A stretch of DNA of 64,000 nucleotides from Ustulina deusta (taxonomy: Eukaryota; Ascomycota; Sordariomycetes; Xylariales; Xylariaceae), in NCBI GenBank assembly GCA_023159155.1, contig JAJNNX010000037.1:1-64000 (forward strand), given 5' to 3'. This document shows positions 12,825-23,767 of this stretch, piece by piece. Made by a program: the position numbers and the translations under genes. Within the stretch, counting starts at the first letter, position 1. Each line of letters starts with the position of its first letter. The notes under the pieces were generated by a model that was not told the origin of the DNA, did not search any database, and saw only the letters and a program-made list of their open reading frames with translations.

Positions 12825-15236
12825 ATGGCGCTATTTGGGGACATCCCGTTCGGCCTTGCCACTGAGAGTGGGTGCCCAGTCTGTTACCCAAAACTACGGC
12901 CGCAGACACAGCTGCTTCTATGCAGCGGCTGTAAAGTCGTCCATTACTGTGGTGCTGACCACCAGAAGGAGCATCGTCCAAAGCACAAGGCGGCATGCAC
13001 TTCCATCAGCAAGAGCCGGGAAAAACTTGAGAAAGAAGAAGCCACACTTCGAGCTCACCCAGGTGACATCCTCACCCCAAGCAATATTTTTGAGAACGGC
13101 GTGGGGAGGTTCTGGGGTTTGATTGAGACCCGCAGTTATATGAGGGCCCGATTCGCAGCTGCTGACGCTCTACTTCGGATCGACACAATCACAGCCGTCG
13201 AGAAGGCTTTAGCTCATTTTCAGGATATGCTGCAACTCTGTCGGTCCGACAATCTAGGCGTCCGAGACATCGTTCCTGGCCTCTTACTTCGCCTGGGGCG
13301 GGAGCAGGAATGCTATGACTTTCTCAAGTGGTGGGCTATCATCGACGACGAGCACCACTACAATGGACGCTATGACTGGGGCGACGCAAGTCTGCCATAT
13401 CTTGACATCCGCGCAGCCGACGCGTTTGAAGCAGTGGACGCTTTTGCTAGCCACTTGAGTCTCAGCCAGATTGTCATCCTTGCGCTCCTAAAGCTGCGTT
13501 TACACCTCGACATCGAGTCTTATGACCCGCAATACAGGGATTTCGAGTCCGCTTGGCTCTCTTGGCCCCCATCTCCCACGGAGTTCATGCGGCCGATTGG
13601 CGAAATCGTCCAGAAGAAAGTCAGAACGATTACGGATTCAGATGTACCGGATATCTCCGTATCACTCAAGGGTCAATGTCAGGCTTTGTTTCGAATGGTG
13701 CACAAGGAGAACCCACATTTTTGGGAAGCTTTGGTGGACGCATCGGAAGACACTCCATCCCCGCCCTCAGAGTATAGTCCCGGTTCCATTGAGGAGGCCA
13801 TTTTGGGCGTCTATCAGTGCAAGAAGGCCTGGGAAGAAAGTTATGATGCCACCATAATGATTGAATCGGAAATTGGCAAGTTGACTGAGGTATACAAGGG
13901 CCCAGCTGCTGCAATGGATGATGCGAATACTGGAGAATTCGCAGCGACCTCAGAGCGACGAAGAGGTTCTGGCAGAGAATTCCCATCCGAGTTCCTTGCA
14001 TCCACAACAAACACACGCCCAGAAGACCTGTTCCCGCCTTCACGAACGGGCCAGGATCAAGTATATCATTTCGTCCATCGCAACAACCCGAACAAGGCTC
14101 TCGCATACGCTGACGGAGCATGTTCAGATAATGGACAGCAGAACCCACAGGCAGCTTGGGCAGCGATATTTCGTCCACCCATTGGTGACAATGCCCGTCC
14201 GTGCATGGTATCAGGTCGACTAGAGCTGAAGGGTCCCTTTGAGGACGAGAGTGTGGCAACTAGCAATCGGGCTGAGCTTCGTGCAGCCATAGCTGTCTTG
14301 CGTCGCAACGACTGGCGAGCTGATGGGTTCACCAGTGTTGTCATCGCAACCGATTCATCTTATCTTGTCGATGGTGCCACTGGGTGGGTGAGAAAGTGGG
14401 TTCGCAATGATTGGAAGACGCGAACTGGCGATCCCGTCAAGAATCAAGACCTGTGGGAGGTTTTCCTCGGGGAAGTAGAGAAGTGTAAAGAGACAGGCCT
14501 GGACGTTGAACTTTGGAAGATCCCCAGAGAGATGAATGAGCTTGCCGATGCCGTGGCGAAAGAAACAATCCACAAAGGGGTAGCTCCAACTTACTTTGAG
14601 AACCTACCACTTGGCTCTGAAGCGGCTAGTGCTAGAACTCGAGGCGAGCCCCGTGTTCTTTGCCTATGCTTAGAGTATGAGAGCATGTTCAACGACCTTT
14701 ACTCTAGGCTCATCTCAAGGATCACCGCCAAAGCCAAAATGGACCGAGCCACGACTCAAAAGGCCGCCTTGGACATGCTCACTCAGAACCCTCCACCATC
14801 GGCGATCTTCGTCACCGATGGAGGTGTTGCGAAAAACATGAAGGTTTGGGAGCGCGTCATTGATTGTGTTCGCGGAGGATCAACGGTGGTACTTGCAGCG
14901 TGCTTCAGTTCATTCGTAAACGAAGGCCAATTCAATCGTTGCTTTGCGAAGATTGGTCTACCCTGGAAAAGAGGTGGTTACTATCGAACAGACGTCAGTC
15001 TGCGTCGCGGAGTTGTTGATGAACGTCTGAAGGAACAGCTCCTTCCCACCTATAGCCAAAAGGCCCTTTATGTCCAGGGAGTGGCGAGATCGGATGTGTG
15101 GTTCGCTGGTGACCAAGACGAGGTGGCTGTGGCTTTTACAAAAGTTGGGAACGGCATGCTCGGTTATGTAGGAGATGTGAATGGGGAAGATGGCTCTGAA
15201 GCGGTGGTTCTCGCTATGCTTGGGCTTCTGAACTGA
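12825..15236 (+). CDS. MYND zinc-finger and RNase H domain fusion protein (803 aa)
   Basis: Single-exon 803-residue protein. Residues 17-58 form a MYND zinc finger (C17, C20, C33, C36, C42, H46, H54, C58), with His in place of the usual sixth Cys. Residues about 425-580 are an RNase HI fold with all four acidic metal ligands in place: D430 (YADGAC), E484 (NRAELRA), D510 (TDSSYL) and D575 (ELADAVAK). The family cleaves RNA in RNA:DNA hybrids. Residues 80-400 and 600-803 match nothing I can name; the tail contains a possible Rossmann-like segment (AIFVTDGG). ATG at 12,825 has a good context (CATCATGGC). MYND fingers usually bind proline-rich partners, so the finger may tether the nuclease. Cellular role unknown; domain calls are firm. 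Confidence 0.88.
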   Translation: MALFGDIPFGLATESGCPVCYPKLRPQTQLLLCSGCKVVHYCGADHQKEHRPKHKAACTSISKSREKLEKEEATLRAHPGDILTPSNIFENGVGRFWGLIETRSYMRARFAAADALLRIDTITAVEKALAHFQDMLQLCRSDNLGVRDIVPGLLLRLGREQECYDFLKWWAIIDDEHHYNGRYDWGDASLPYLDIRAADAFEAVDAFASHLSLSQIVILALLKLRLHLDIESYDPQYRDFESAWLSWPPSPTEFMRPIGEIVQKKVRTITDSDVPDISVSLKGQCQALFRMVHKENPHFWEALVDASEDTPSPPSEYSPGSIEEAILGVYQCKKAWEESYDATIMIESEIGKLTEVYKGPAAAMDDANTGEFAATSERRRGSGREFPSEFLASTTNTRPEDLFPPSRTGQDQVYHFVHRNNPNKALAYADGACSDNGQQNPQAAWAAIFRPPIGDNARPCMVSGRLELKGPFEDESVATSNRAELRAAIAVLRRNDWRADGFTSVVIATDSSYLVDGATGWVRKWVRNDWKTRTGDPVKNQDLWEVFLGEVEKCKETGLDVELWKIPREMNELADAVAKETIHKGVAPTYFENLPLGSEAASARTRGEPRVLCLCLEYESMFNDLYSRLISRITAKAKMDRATTQKAALDMLTQNPPPSAIFVTDGGVAKNMKVWERVIDCVRGGSTVVLAACFSSFVNEGQFNRCFAKIGLPWKRGGYYRTDVSLRRGVVDERLKEQLLPTYSQKALYVQGVARSDVWFAGDQDEVAVAFTKVGNGMLGYVGDVNGEDGSEAVVLAMLGLLN

Positions 15237-16425
15237 ACGAGAATGGACTGAAGTGAAGAAAGTAGGTGGGCGCCCGTTCATAGAATTCATCCATCTTCTG
15301 ATAACCCCCTCCGTAATTTGATAACCCATTTATCTATCTCACTTAATTACTTATCGCTGGATCCTGATGCCGCGTCCACAGTAGCATACCCATTTCGTCT
15401 CTGGGACTTCCGATTCCTCGACTGAGCTGAAATGTATGGGAGGCTGCTGTGTTTCATGCACCTTTTGATTTGATATATAGATTCCACAGGTATTTGCTTC
15501 TCTGTGTTGTTGACTGTGTTCAAATACGAGCTGTGTGAGTTGACTTAGGTAACAATGTTCGGAGAGACCCACTAAAGTCTCCGGCGCTAGCAGACGGAAC
15601 GGAGGTTCCAGGTTAAGTCCTTTTAGTACGAGCCCCTAAATTGCAAAGGCAGAACTCATCGCGCACAGCACCACTTAACTTATTACTTTGCTTAAATCTC
15701 TTTAATAGTGGCTTGGTGGCCATGACTCCTTGGACATTTACATACTGCTTCATACTATTCTTTGTCTAGACAAGCTTTGCATTTCTTGTGGGGACACGAG
15801 GCAGCGTTCAACTTTAAAAAGCAGTCCTACTGTCTACCGGAGATTGCGTATATTACCCCTCACAGTAGGTAGGTTCCGCGTCAATTCCCTCCATCTCTCC
15901 GATAACATCGCTAGCCTAACCAGTGTAACAACAACACCTCTCAAAGCACCTCCATCTCTACGTGAGGTACTATCATTCCAAAACGCACAGCCATCTTTCG
16001 TGCTACTACAGTTGATTGTTCTTGTTGTAGTGAACGCGCACTATTCCGGTACACGCGTCTTAAGCATTTTATGAACAAGGCGTCGGCTATTAGCATGTAA
16101 TTCTATTATCGGATGCCACTGTTTTTCATGGGAAGAGATATACATCTGTATGATACAGGGCCCGCAAAGAGTGAAATCTTGACAAGAGTGTGTTTCCTAT
16201 GTACTACAGTGGTATGATTGAATTTCCTTTTTCTCGAGTAAAATCAAGGGAATGTAGCCCGAAGTGCGTGAAAGAGTGATATAAGTTTGGTACCCCCGAT
16301 CTCTTTCTTTTCTTCAATGCACAGAAAACCCCCCTTACCAGCTGATCCTACCCTCGAATCCATCGACACCCTTTGTTATAACCAGATGAGTGCCGACAAT
16401 TCTCCAGCGTGGTCAACTAGACCCT
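15237..16425. other. Intergenic region between convergent genes
   Basis: The 3' ends of the MYND/RNase H gene (+) and the lipoxygenase gene (-) face each other across this 1.2 kb. Short open frames are present but show no recognisable motif or splice pattern. I see no RNA gene here. Confidence 0.6.
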
Positions 16426-18630
16426 CTAGATCAAGATGGAAACAGCAGTCAGATCTGGTTGCAAGACCTTATACTCGACAGTCCCCTTGGTCTGGAACGC
16501 CGAAAGGAGTTCGAAGACCTTTCCGAATTCCTTTAGCTGACTGTAAAAGTGTGCAGCGGCTTGCTTGATGGCTTCACAGTCGGTTGTTTGAGTCTCATGG
16601 CGTGTGCGACTCTTGTTCACGTTGTACAGCGACGCGGCATAGGTGATCAGGTTGTATTTCGACTCGACCCTGAAGCTTAGAAGCTCGGGAAGTTGTGCAG
16701 CGAGAAGCCAATCCTTCCACTTCGGCCCTTCGCTGCCTATCGGAAGTGCCGCGGTGAGGTCATTCTCGGTATATGCTTGCAGGGCCTGGAGATCTTTTGG
16801 TAGTGGAGTGCAGAGTGCAGGTGGCTTGGACGGCACGAAGCTGTAGTAAAAATTCTGCAGATAGTTTACCGCGGTGTGCTGTGGCGCAGCCGTGTGGATG
16901 CACATGGTAACAGCATCGATCAGTTGATCCAATGTGGTGATGGTAGGGAACGTGGGGATTTGGCCCTGGGTTTGGATCTCCTTGCACCAATCCGGGATAT
17001 ATGGATCACTTTGGACATCCGTGTCATTATGGTACTTGGTTTTAAGTACGGTTGAAATGAACTGACGGGTCGCTTTCCAAAGGGCATCTATCTGGTACGC
17101 GTAGGGGTAGTTGCGATACTTGATTTTGACCACCCCATCGATATCGAATCCGCGTTTCTTGAGGTCATTCGGGACGTACTTCTCCTGGAAGTTGAAGTTA
17201 TGGTACGCATAGTTCAGCAGCCCAAATGTGCGGTTTTTGTTATCTGGTGGGTATGAAGGCCCAAATCCGGCAAGTCTAGTAATGATCGCTGGGACCAAAG
17301 TACTGCGAGCTGCAGCATTCAATGGCAGAGTTCTGAACCAATGCGGGTATAAAAGCTCGTACAGCAGATGGTCCTCGGGAATGGTGCGGTTGGTGGCAAC
17401 GATAATAGCCTCCTCAACCAGGTGCGTCTCAACTAGATGGACTCCTACTTGATGACTTGCCCAGTCAGCCGTTTGGGCACAAGTTTTGGCGTATCTCCAC
17501 GGCCAATCGTCTTTCTCTTCGACTGGTCCCTTAGCATCTGGCGTCAATCGCTGATTGAAAATGGTGATGGAGCTGTTCAAATTGCCTTTGTAATCAAGCG
17601 TGATGGCCAATGGATGAAGTCGTCCATCCGGGTGAAGCTGGAAGATGATAACTGGCGCACAGGCATACCGCGTGGTGAACTTTCCTGTTGGTTTCTGATC
17701 GACACTCTCCGGGACTATGTTGCTGAATTCTTGATCATTACTCACACCAGTGGCCACACGAAACCATGAGTAGTCCTGGATGAGCAGGTCTTCACCCTGC
17801 AACAGGAGCTTCTCCATGTCATTCCGCCCCTGGTTGTTAGCTTCAACAGCATACTCCTTCACTTTCTCCACTGGGGCCGTTTTAATGGTTGTGGGGTTGA
17901 CACCAGTTAGGTGTTGTTGAGCAAACCGTGCGTCAGAGTACCAGTCAACTTCATTTCCAAGGTTTTTGCCGTCCATGATATCGGTTTGTGGGCTTGGGTG
18001 CTCATGATTGTATTGTTCGCAATCCGCAATTGTTGGCCCTTGGAATGGCGTACCATGCGTGACGCAACTATCTGGCACCGTGAACGAGAATATCTGGGCG
18101 ATGTTTGAAATGAAAGCGAGTGTCGTCTGGTCGAAAATATTTGGGTCTTGTTGATCCGGGGAAAGGGACTGTAGATGAGGGGGAAACCCGTCAACGGATG
18201 GATTGCTCCACTGGTACGCATCCTGCTTCTGTTTAAGATCTCTCTTCGTGGGGATGATGGGGTCAAGGCCCCGCGAGTTGAAATGAGACGCGAAGCTAAG
18301 TTTACGTCAGTAAAAAAATACTAGGGAATGAGATATTGGGGTACCGTACGCTTCCTCTATTAGACTGTAGATCTCAGTCAATGCCATCCGTGTGCCAGCA
18401 TAAGTTCCCTGTGTGAGGCCCTTCTTGGCTGCCAAGCCACCATCAACAGCACCATCGATACCCGTCCGGAGTACGATGCCTTGTTTGTGAAGTTCGTTCA
18501 GGAACACGCCCCTGTCCCAAACTGTCATCAAATGTTTCTCCACATCGTGCTTGATGCCACCGTTGAGGATATCTCTCAACTTGTCCCTGACATCGTGGGG
18601 GGTTTGTAGGGAAGGAGCTGCAATAGACAT
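16426..18630 (-). CDS. Lipoxygenase, C-terminal-Ile type (716 aa)
   Basis: Two exons, 18350-18630 and 16426-18295. The 54-bp intron has a TACTGAC branch site and the joined frame is uninterrupted. Lipoxygenases add O2 to polyunsaturated fatty acids such as linoleic acid to give hydroperoxides. All five metal ligands are visible: H380 and H385 in HLVETH, H567 and N571 in HTAVN, and the C-terminal I716. Ascomycete enzymes fall into Ile- and Val-ended groups; the Val group includes the secreted manganese enzymes. This one ends in Ile and has no signal peptide, so an intracellular enzyme is likely; the metal cannot be told from sequence. The first in-frame ATG is 18,630. It is divergent from the catalase-related gene at 19,525, a likely partner. 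Confidence 0.93.
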
Positions 18631-19524
18631 GATGATGAGTTGTTTTAGGGATCGAAGAAAAAGAGCAACTATGACGAAAGACACAAAGATTGAACTTTGG
18701 AGATGAGTGGCATGTTGGCGACTACTTTATATGCCGTTGTGCTCAACTAGCCGAGTTCGTGACACCAGACTCCATGGGGATCAGCTCTCACGAGTCTTAG
18801 TAGAGACAATCATGCCACGTCGTGGAGTCGCCGAAGTATCTGCATACTCTGCTTGCTTTTCAGCCAATTCATTCTCGTTGTCCGGCGTCCGGTTACTCCA
18901 ATAGCCAACCGATGGGGATGTGGCTGATTGATGCTCGTTCGAGGTAAGCTGACCGACGCCTAAAAATTCCCTGCGCTGCATCTGCAACTAGCTGCAGCCT
19001 ATGGGATGTAAGTAAGCATCTAGATGCGTATCCGCAGCACAACCCCGATCAGCTATTGCTTCTCCAGCCGAATTCTGTAGAGAGAGTAATACGGCTCGCT
19101 AATCACGCTCGGGCGCGACAGTACACAACACTAACAAGTAGAACCGCATATTCGGCCTTGAAACCGCAAGCATACCTCGTCACCGCTTTTCCAGAGACAA
19201 AAGGCCAATAATTACGTGGGCGGCTGTCGTGTCTGCAGCCACCGGTCTATTACTAAGACAGAGGTCGTTTTCAGCGCCACGATAACGGCATCGGCTGCTG
19301 TCTCCTCTGCCGGAACTCTACCGGGCTGACCGACCGGGTACCGGGTATTATACATAATATTGAGCCTTTCACGTTTCATTCGACTCTAGTTGAACATTCC
19401 CAGCGCATTTAAGAGCGCGGGCGCCCGGCTTTGAATAGTTGCTTGGTCCCTGCTATGCTGTCGAGTAAAGCGTATGATATACCAGCCTTCCCTACCGAGC
19501 TCATTTCTTCAAACCCTTCTCACA
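18631..19524. promoter_or_regulatory. Shared divergent promoter region, lipoxygenase/catalase-related pair
   Basis: About 0.9 kb separates the start codons of two divergent genes, so both promoters must lie here. No coding potential is evident. A common regulator is plausible because the products act on the same substrate class, but I cannot identify a specific binding site. Confidence 0.5.
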
Positions 19525-20714
19525 ATGGCTGCCCAAACTGCCGACGATCCTTCCAATGCTACACTCCCGATGGAGTTAGTGGATGCGATGCATGCACTGT
19601 TTGGCAAGCATTTCGGCTATCGCACGAGTATGTATGTTGCAGCACTCTATTAAGCCATTTGACTGACTTATGTCTTTGAAAGCCCATGCCAAAGGTCTTC
19701 TGGTTGAGGGAGTGTTCACTCCAACCGAGCAAGCCCGGGACCTTTCAATCGCTGCCCATTTCAACAGGCCGTCGACCCCAGTGGTAGCTCGCTTTTCTGT
19801 TGGCGGGGGGATACCTCACATACCCGATGTAGATGACGGCGCTACTCCTAAGGGCGTGGCCATTCGATTCAATATTGATGCTTTTACGCATACAGACCTG
19901 GTCGCTCACTCGTTTAACGGGTTTGCTACCAAGAACGGGGAGGACTTTTTGGCCTGTACGTAACTGGCCGTTCACTGCTTCTCCCGAGCGTACTGATAGC
20001 TGGACTATCCCGAGAACAAGAGTCGATGCGGACCCGACTGACTTGAAATACATAGTTCTCAAAATATTCCGCGCATTCCAGGTTGCTCAATCTGCGCTGG
20101 AGAAGGCCAAGGCCGGCGGTGGTGATTACTCCAAGGAGGAGAAGAACTTCGAGATAGTTGGAGCTGAGTTCCAGGCTTTCCTTGGTAGTCACCCATCGGC
20201 TGCGGTGTTCGTGCAGTCTCCTAAGCCAAACCCTTTCAACTACGGCACATTGACTTACTACGAGCCCAATACTCATGTTTTGACAAACAAGGAGGGCAAG
20301 ACCATAAACGTGAGATACAGGCTCGACCCAGAAGATGGAGAGCATCTCTACCCCAATGAGAAGGATATTTTAGAAAAGCTTGGGCCGAACTATTTGGAGG
20401 ACGACCTGCGGCAGCGGTTCCCCGGGAAGCCGATTGTCTTAAACATAGTGGCACACATTGCAGACTCGGATGATGTCTTAGACGACGCCACCGTCCCGTA
20501 CAAAAGTAAAACATTCGTTCCAGTCGGGAAGGTGGTGATCAACAAGGTCATGCATTTCAACGACATCAAGCAACAGCACATAGCTTTTAGTCCGACTCCG
20601 GATCTTGGTGGTATCAAGGGCATCACGGCATCCAAGGATCCTCTCATCCAGACTCGGAAGGAGGTATACTGGATTAGTTCGGAGCAGCGAAGACACGAAT
20701 TGCGGTTAGAGTAG
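19525..20714 (+). CDS. Catalase-related heme protein, fatty-acid-hydroperoxide type (344 aa)
   Basis: Exons 19525-19627, 19683-19955 and 20056-20714, with introns of 55 and 100 bp carrying CTGAC branch sites. The protein is a small catalase of the SrpA-like/catalase-related class: distal His H36 in THAKG, R71 in ARFS, distal Asn N113 in FNGF, and near the C-terminus R326xxxY330, where Tyr is the expected heme ligand. At 344 residues it lacks the extra domains of large catalases. Thr35 directly before the distal His is the residue seen in catalase-related allene oxide synthases; true catalases have Val there. With the divergent lipoxygenase next door, the likely substrate is a fatty-acid hydroperoxide, as shown for the adjacent pair in Fusarium graminearum. 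Product type (peroxidase, allene oxide or other) cannot be decided. Confidence 0.9.
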
Positions 20715-22022
20715 TTATATTCATAACATAATGAGAACCTAGACTTTGCCGTGGCGAAATTGGAGATATCTCGCCCCATCATTAATTGCTTGCTTGCTTA
20801 CTTAGGTATCTAGATTAGTGACGACGTTTGTTGCTCGTCCAATCTATGGCAATTCGACTCCATAAAATTCTCGGGTTATAGGTAACTATCGAAGAAAAGC
20901 TCCGATCAAACTAGAGAGCAGCAGTAGAGGTCGCCTTAGTTTAAACGAAACCATAGCGTAGCTCGTGTAATAAGCAGCGCTAGAAGTAAGCTGCCTCACG
21001 GCTTAGAAGATCAGTTATTTAATTAATTAATTAATTAATTACGTGATGTGCGCATGGTTTGGCTCTCCTCTGTTGTGAGACCTAGTAGAGTATCGGGATC
21101 ACGACAAGGAGGCCAAGGATAAGGTACTTACTAGATACATGCCATACCGCCCTTCGTGCCCAGACCGGGCGTCAAAAAGTGGTGTCATAAAATGTTAGAG
21201 CAAGAGGAGCAGTAGGCTAGGTTGTGAGTGTCAGCCAAATGTCACAAGCCATCCTCTCTGAGGCTAAAAATGCATAGAGATTAAACCCGACTCGCCAAAT
21301 GCCATCAGCGACAGCGAGGTGGTCGACTATAAGCAGGACGACTGGACATCAACTTGCCGTCTCTCGAAGGCCAAGAACCCTAAGCAGCAAAGATTTCCCA
21401 CAATCCTTTTTACTCAATTCTTACGAACTCGATTCATACATATCTAGCGTGATCGCCAAGAACTTGATTCTTGTGAAGCTCCCAGCGTCGGCTATTGCCC
21501 TCCCCGTTGAGAGGATTGCCCGGGATGCGGCGGGTTAACATAACGCCCAATACGCCTCATCTGTTTCTTAATGTCTTAAAGTCTCTCTTGACGAAATAGA
21601 AGACCCCCCCTCCCACAAAAAAAAAACTGTCATGTACATTCAATAACTTTGATTCACCCCGCTGTGGTATTCTCCTGCCCAATTGTGTTGCGCGCACAAT
21701 TGCACATGGAACCTACATCGGATCAATTCCCCAATGGCATCATGTCCGATCAAACTGCGGGAGTCCTGCCACTCGTGCCATGGCTTATGCTGCGCTCGGT
21801 TCTGTGGTCTTAGATAATTGCCTGGGTGTCTACATGGCTGTTTTATTTTCCCAACTATATACTTTCCGCGATGAGACGAGAGACTTGCCTCTTGCGTTGG
21901 CCTATTTACATTGTTATGAGATGGAAACAGGGTTACGGCGAGGCATCCCACAGTTTCCATCCCTTTCTGTCAAGCTAACCCTATGCATGGCATGACTCCT
22001 TGTCTGTTCGGCCGCCCGCCCC
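20715..22022. other. Intergenic region between convergent genes
   Basis: 1.3 kb between the 3' ends of the catalase-related gene (+) and the RNase T2 gene (-). It contains a TTAA/AATT microsatellite at about 21,017-21,040 and homopolymer tracts near 21,605-21,627. The open frame at 21,299-21,538 has no recognisable motif. Confidence 0.6.
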
Positions 22023-23767
22023 TTACACTGCTTGCCACTGAAAGGTCACTGAATACGTTTTAGAAGATGTATATACAGTAGCCTGTGTCGAGCCTGTCGG
22101 CACCACGGTTGAATAGAACGTAGACACCCCATTATAGGCAAGCTTTCCGGAAACAGCCTGAGATTCCACCAGTCAGAGAGGATATATGATACTTGAAATG
22201 TAATGGAAGCATGGGGGTAGAGAGTACTCACATTAAACACGGTTGCACTAACTCCTGAGGCGCAGGTAAATGAGCCGCTGACGACGCCGCAGTTGCCTTT
22301 GGAAGACTTAAGAGTGAAGCCCGAGCCTAATGAAAAGCAGCGTTAGCCTCCTGATTATATCTCGTAAAGAAAGGGAGATCGAATGCTTACCCGAAGCAGT
22401 GGCGGTGTATGTTGCACACGTCCCCGTAGTATACCACGTGCCTGCAGAGATAAGGCATCCATCTTGACTTCCGCTGTAGTACGCATTCAGGTAACTATTG
22501 AAACATTATTATTAGACAAATACCCAACGCAGGTGTCTGAGTGCGATATCCCCTGTATCTTGTTGCGAGTTGGGTAAAGACATACCCTGTCCCGGAAAAT
22601 GTGCCCGTTGCTGTGCTTGTAGCCGAAGTGGTCTATGATGAAGTGCGTTAGCATGCTGTTTCTCTCACCCGGTTCTGTCGGCCCGGTCATATCCACTAGG
22701 ATATCTCTTTGATTCTAAGGAGGCGATTGGTATATCAACATACTGCAACATGTCAGTTTCGAACATCCTGGATTCTGCAAAAGGGATGGATTCGGATACT
22801 ACATACCAGTCTGAGTAGCAGTCTTAGTAGTACTAGTTGGGGTTGTGCCGCTACCGCTCTTGGGCAGGTACTTGATGCCACTGCTGGGACAGTTCGAGCT
22901 TTGGCCAACTACCAGTCATTAAACGAGGTTAGCAAGTTGCGTGGTGGACCAAGGTTTTAAAATCCAGGCCGATACAGAAGTGAAACGGGACTGGGAACAA
23001 TCAAGGTGGAACCTTTTCGCTCGCCAGATTTCTCGCAACTTACCAATTGTTGATGGCACGAAATCAGCGTTTGCCAAAGGTCCATCGACAAAAAATCCAT
23101 AGTATACCTGGTATAATTCGCTGCTGCTGCAAGAGATAACTGCAGCCTTTCCAGTGACCTTCAAGAGCGCGGCTTGAATTTGGGAAGATGTATAGGTTGT
23201 TGTGCTTGAAGGGGTAATACCAGCAGCACTTAAAGCGCTATAGGTGTCCAGCGTTTTAAACAAATCGACAACGACTTGAAAATAGTCTGCAGCTTCTTGT
23301 CCTGTGGTATAGCTCGAATAGCAGTCCGGATCGAGTGTACTAACGCAGGTCCCGTGGGTTGACCACTCGTGCTCCCAGAAATCCTCTGGGCTCTCGCTAT
23401 TACTCTGCCAGTAGTCTTCCATATAAGACACAAGCGATGACTTGCCATTGTTTTGGAGAATGGTCGTTATATCGGTATAGTCGCGGGAAGAGTCACAGTT
23501 CTCGTCGTAAGTTCCATCGCAATTATCAGGCCATAGCCCGTGGATTGTCCAAGAGTTGCTTGGTCCGGTAACCGGGTCCGTATCCCAGAACTGTGTCTGA
23601 AGGAATTGGCCACCAGGTTTATTAACACAGCATGAGCTGACAGAGGAAGAGCTCGCAGCCGAGGAGCAGCTCTCAACTGTGCTTGAACATGTAGCGCGCG
23701 TGGTCAATGAGAGGGCATTGGCGACTGGCACAGCCACAAGGGCTATTGAGATGACTCGGAAGGCCAT
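22023..23767 (-). CDS. Secreted ribonuclease T2 with C-terminal domain (about 394 aa)
   Basis: Proposed exons: 23044-23767, 22807-22908, 22586-22610, 22391-22494, 22232-22326, 22023-22157; all phases agree. RNase T2 enzymes cut single-stranded RNA outside the cell or in vacuoles. The N-terminus (MAFRVISIALVAVPVANA) is a signal peptide. Both catalytic segments are present: H76 in WTIHGLWP, and E134 and H138 in HEWSTHGTC. A Ser/Thr/Gly linker (about residues 255-290) leads to a C-terminal domain with NAYYSG, GCLIS and WYTTGTCATY, seen in Rny1-like fungal members. The least certain point is the 25-bp third exon: a better branch/acceptor pair at 22,633 gives the wrong phase, so I used the acceptor at 22,611. 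The first exon and the last three are secure. Confidence 0.88.

Noticed and set aside
13666..14259. 197-aa open frame on the strand opposite the MYND/RNase H gene
   Set aside because: Shadow of a strongly supported coding region; no motif of its own.
18631..18684. Possible longer N-terminus of the lipoxygenase with a hydrophobic stretch
   Set aside because: The upstream codon is GTG, not ATG; the first in-frame ATG is at 18,630, so there is no basis for a signal peptide.
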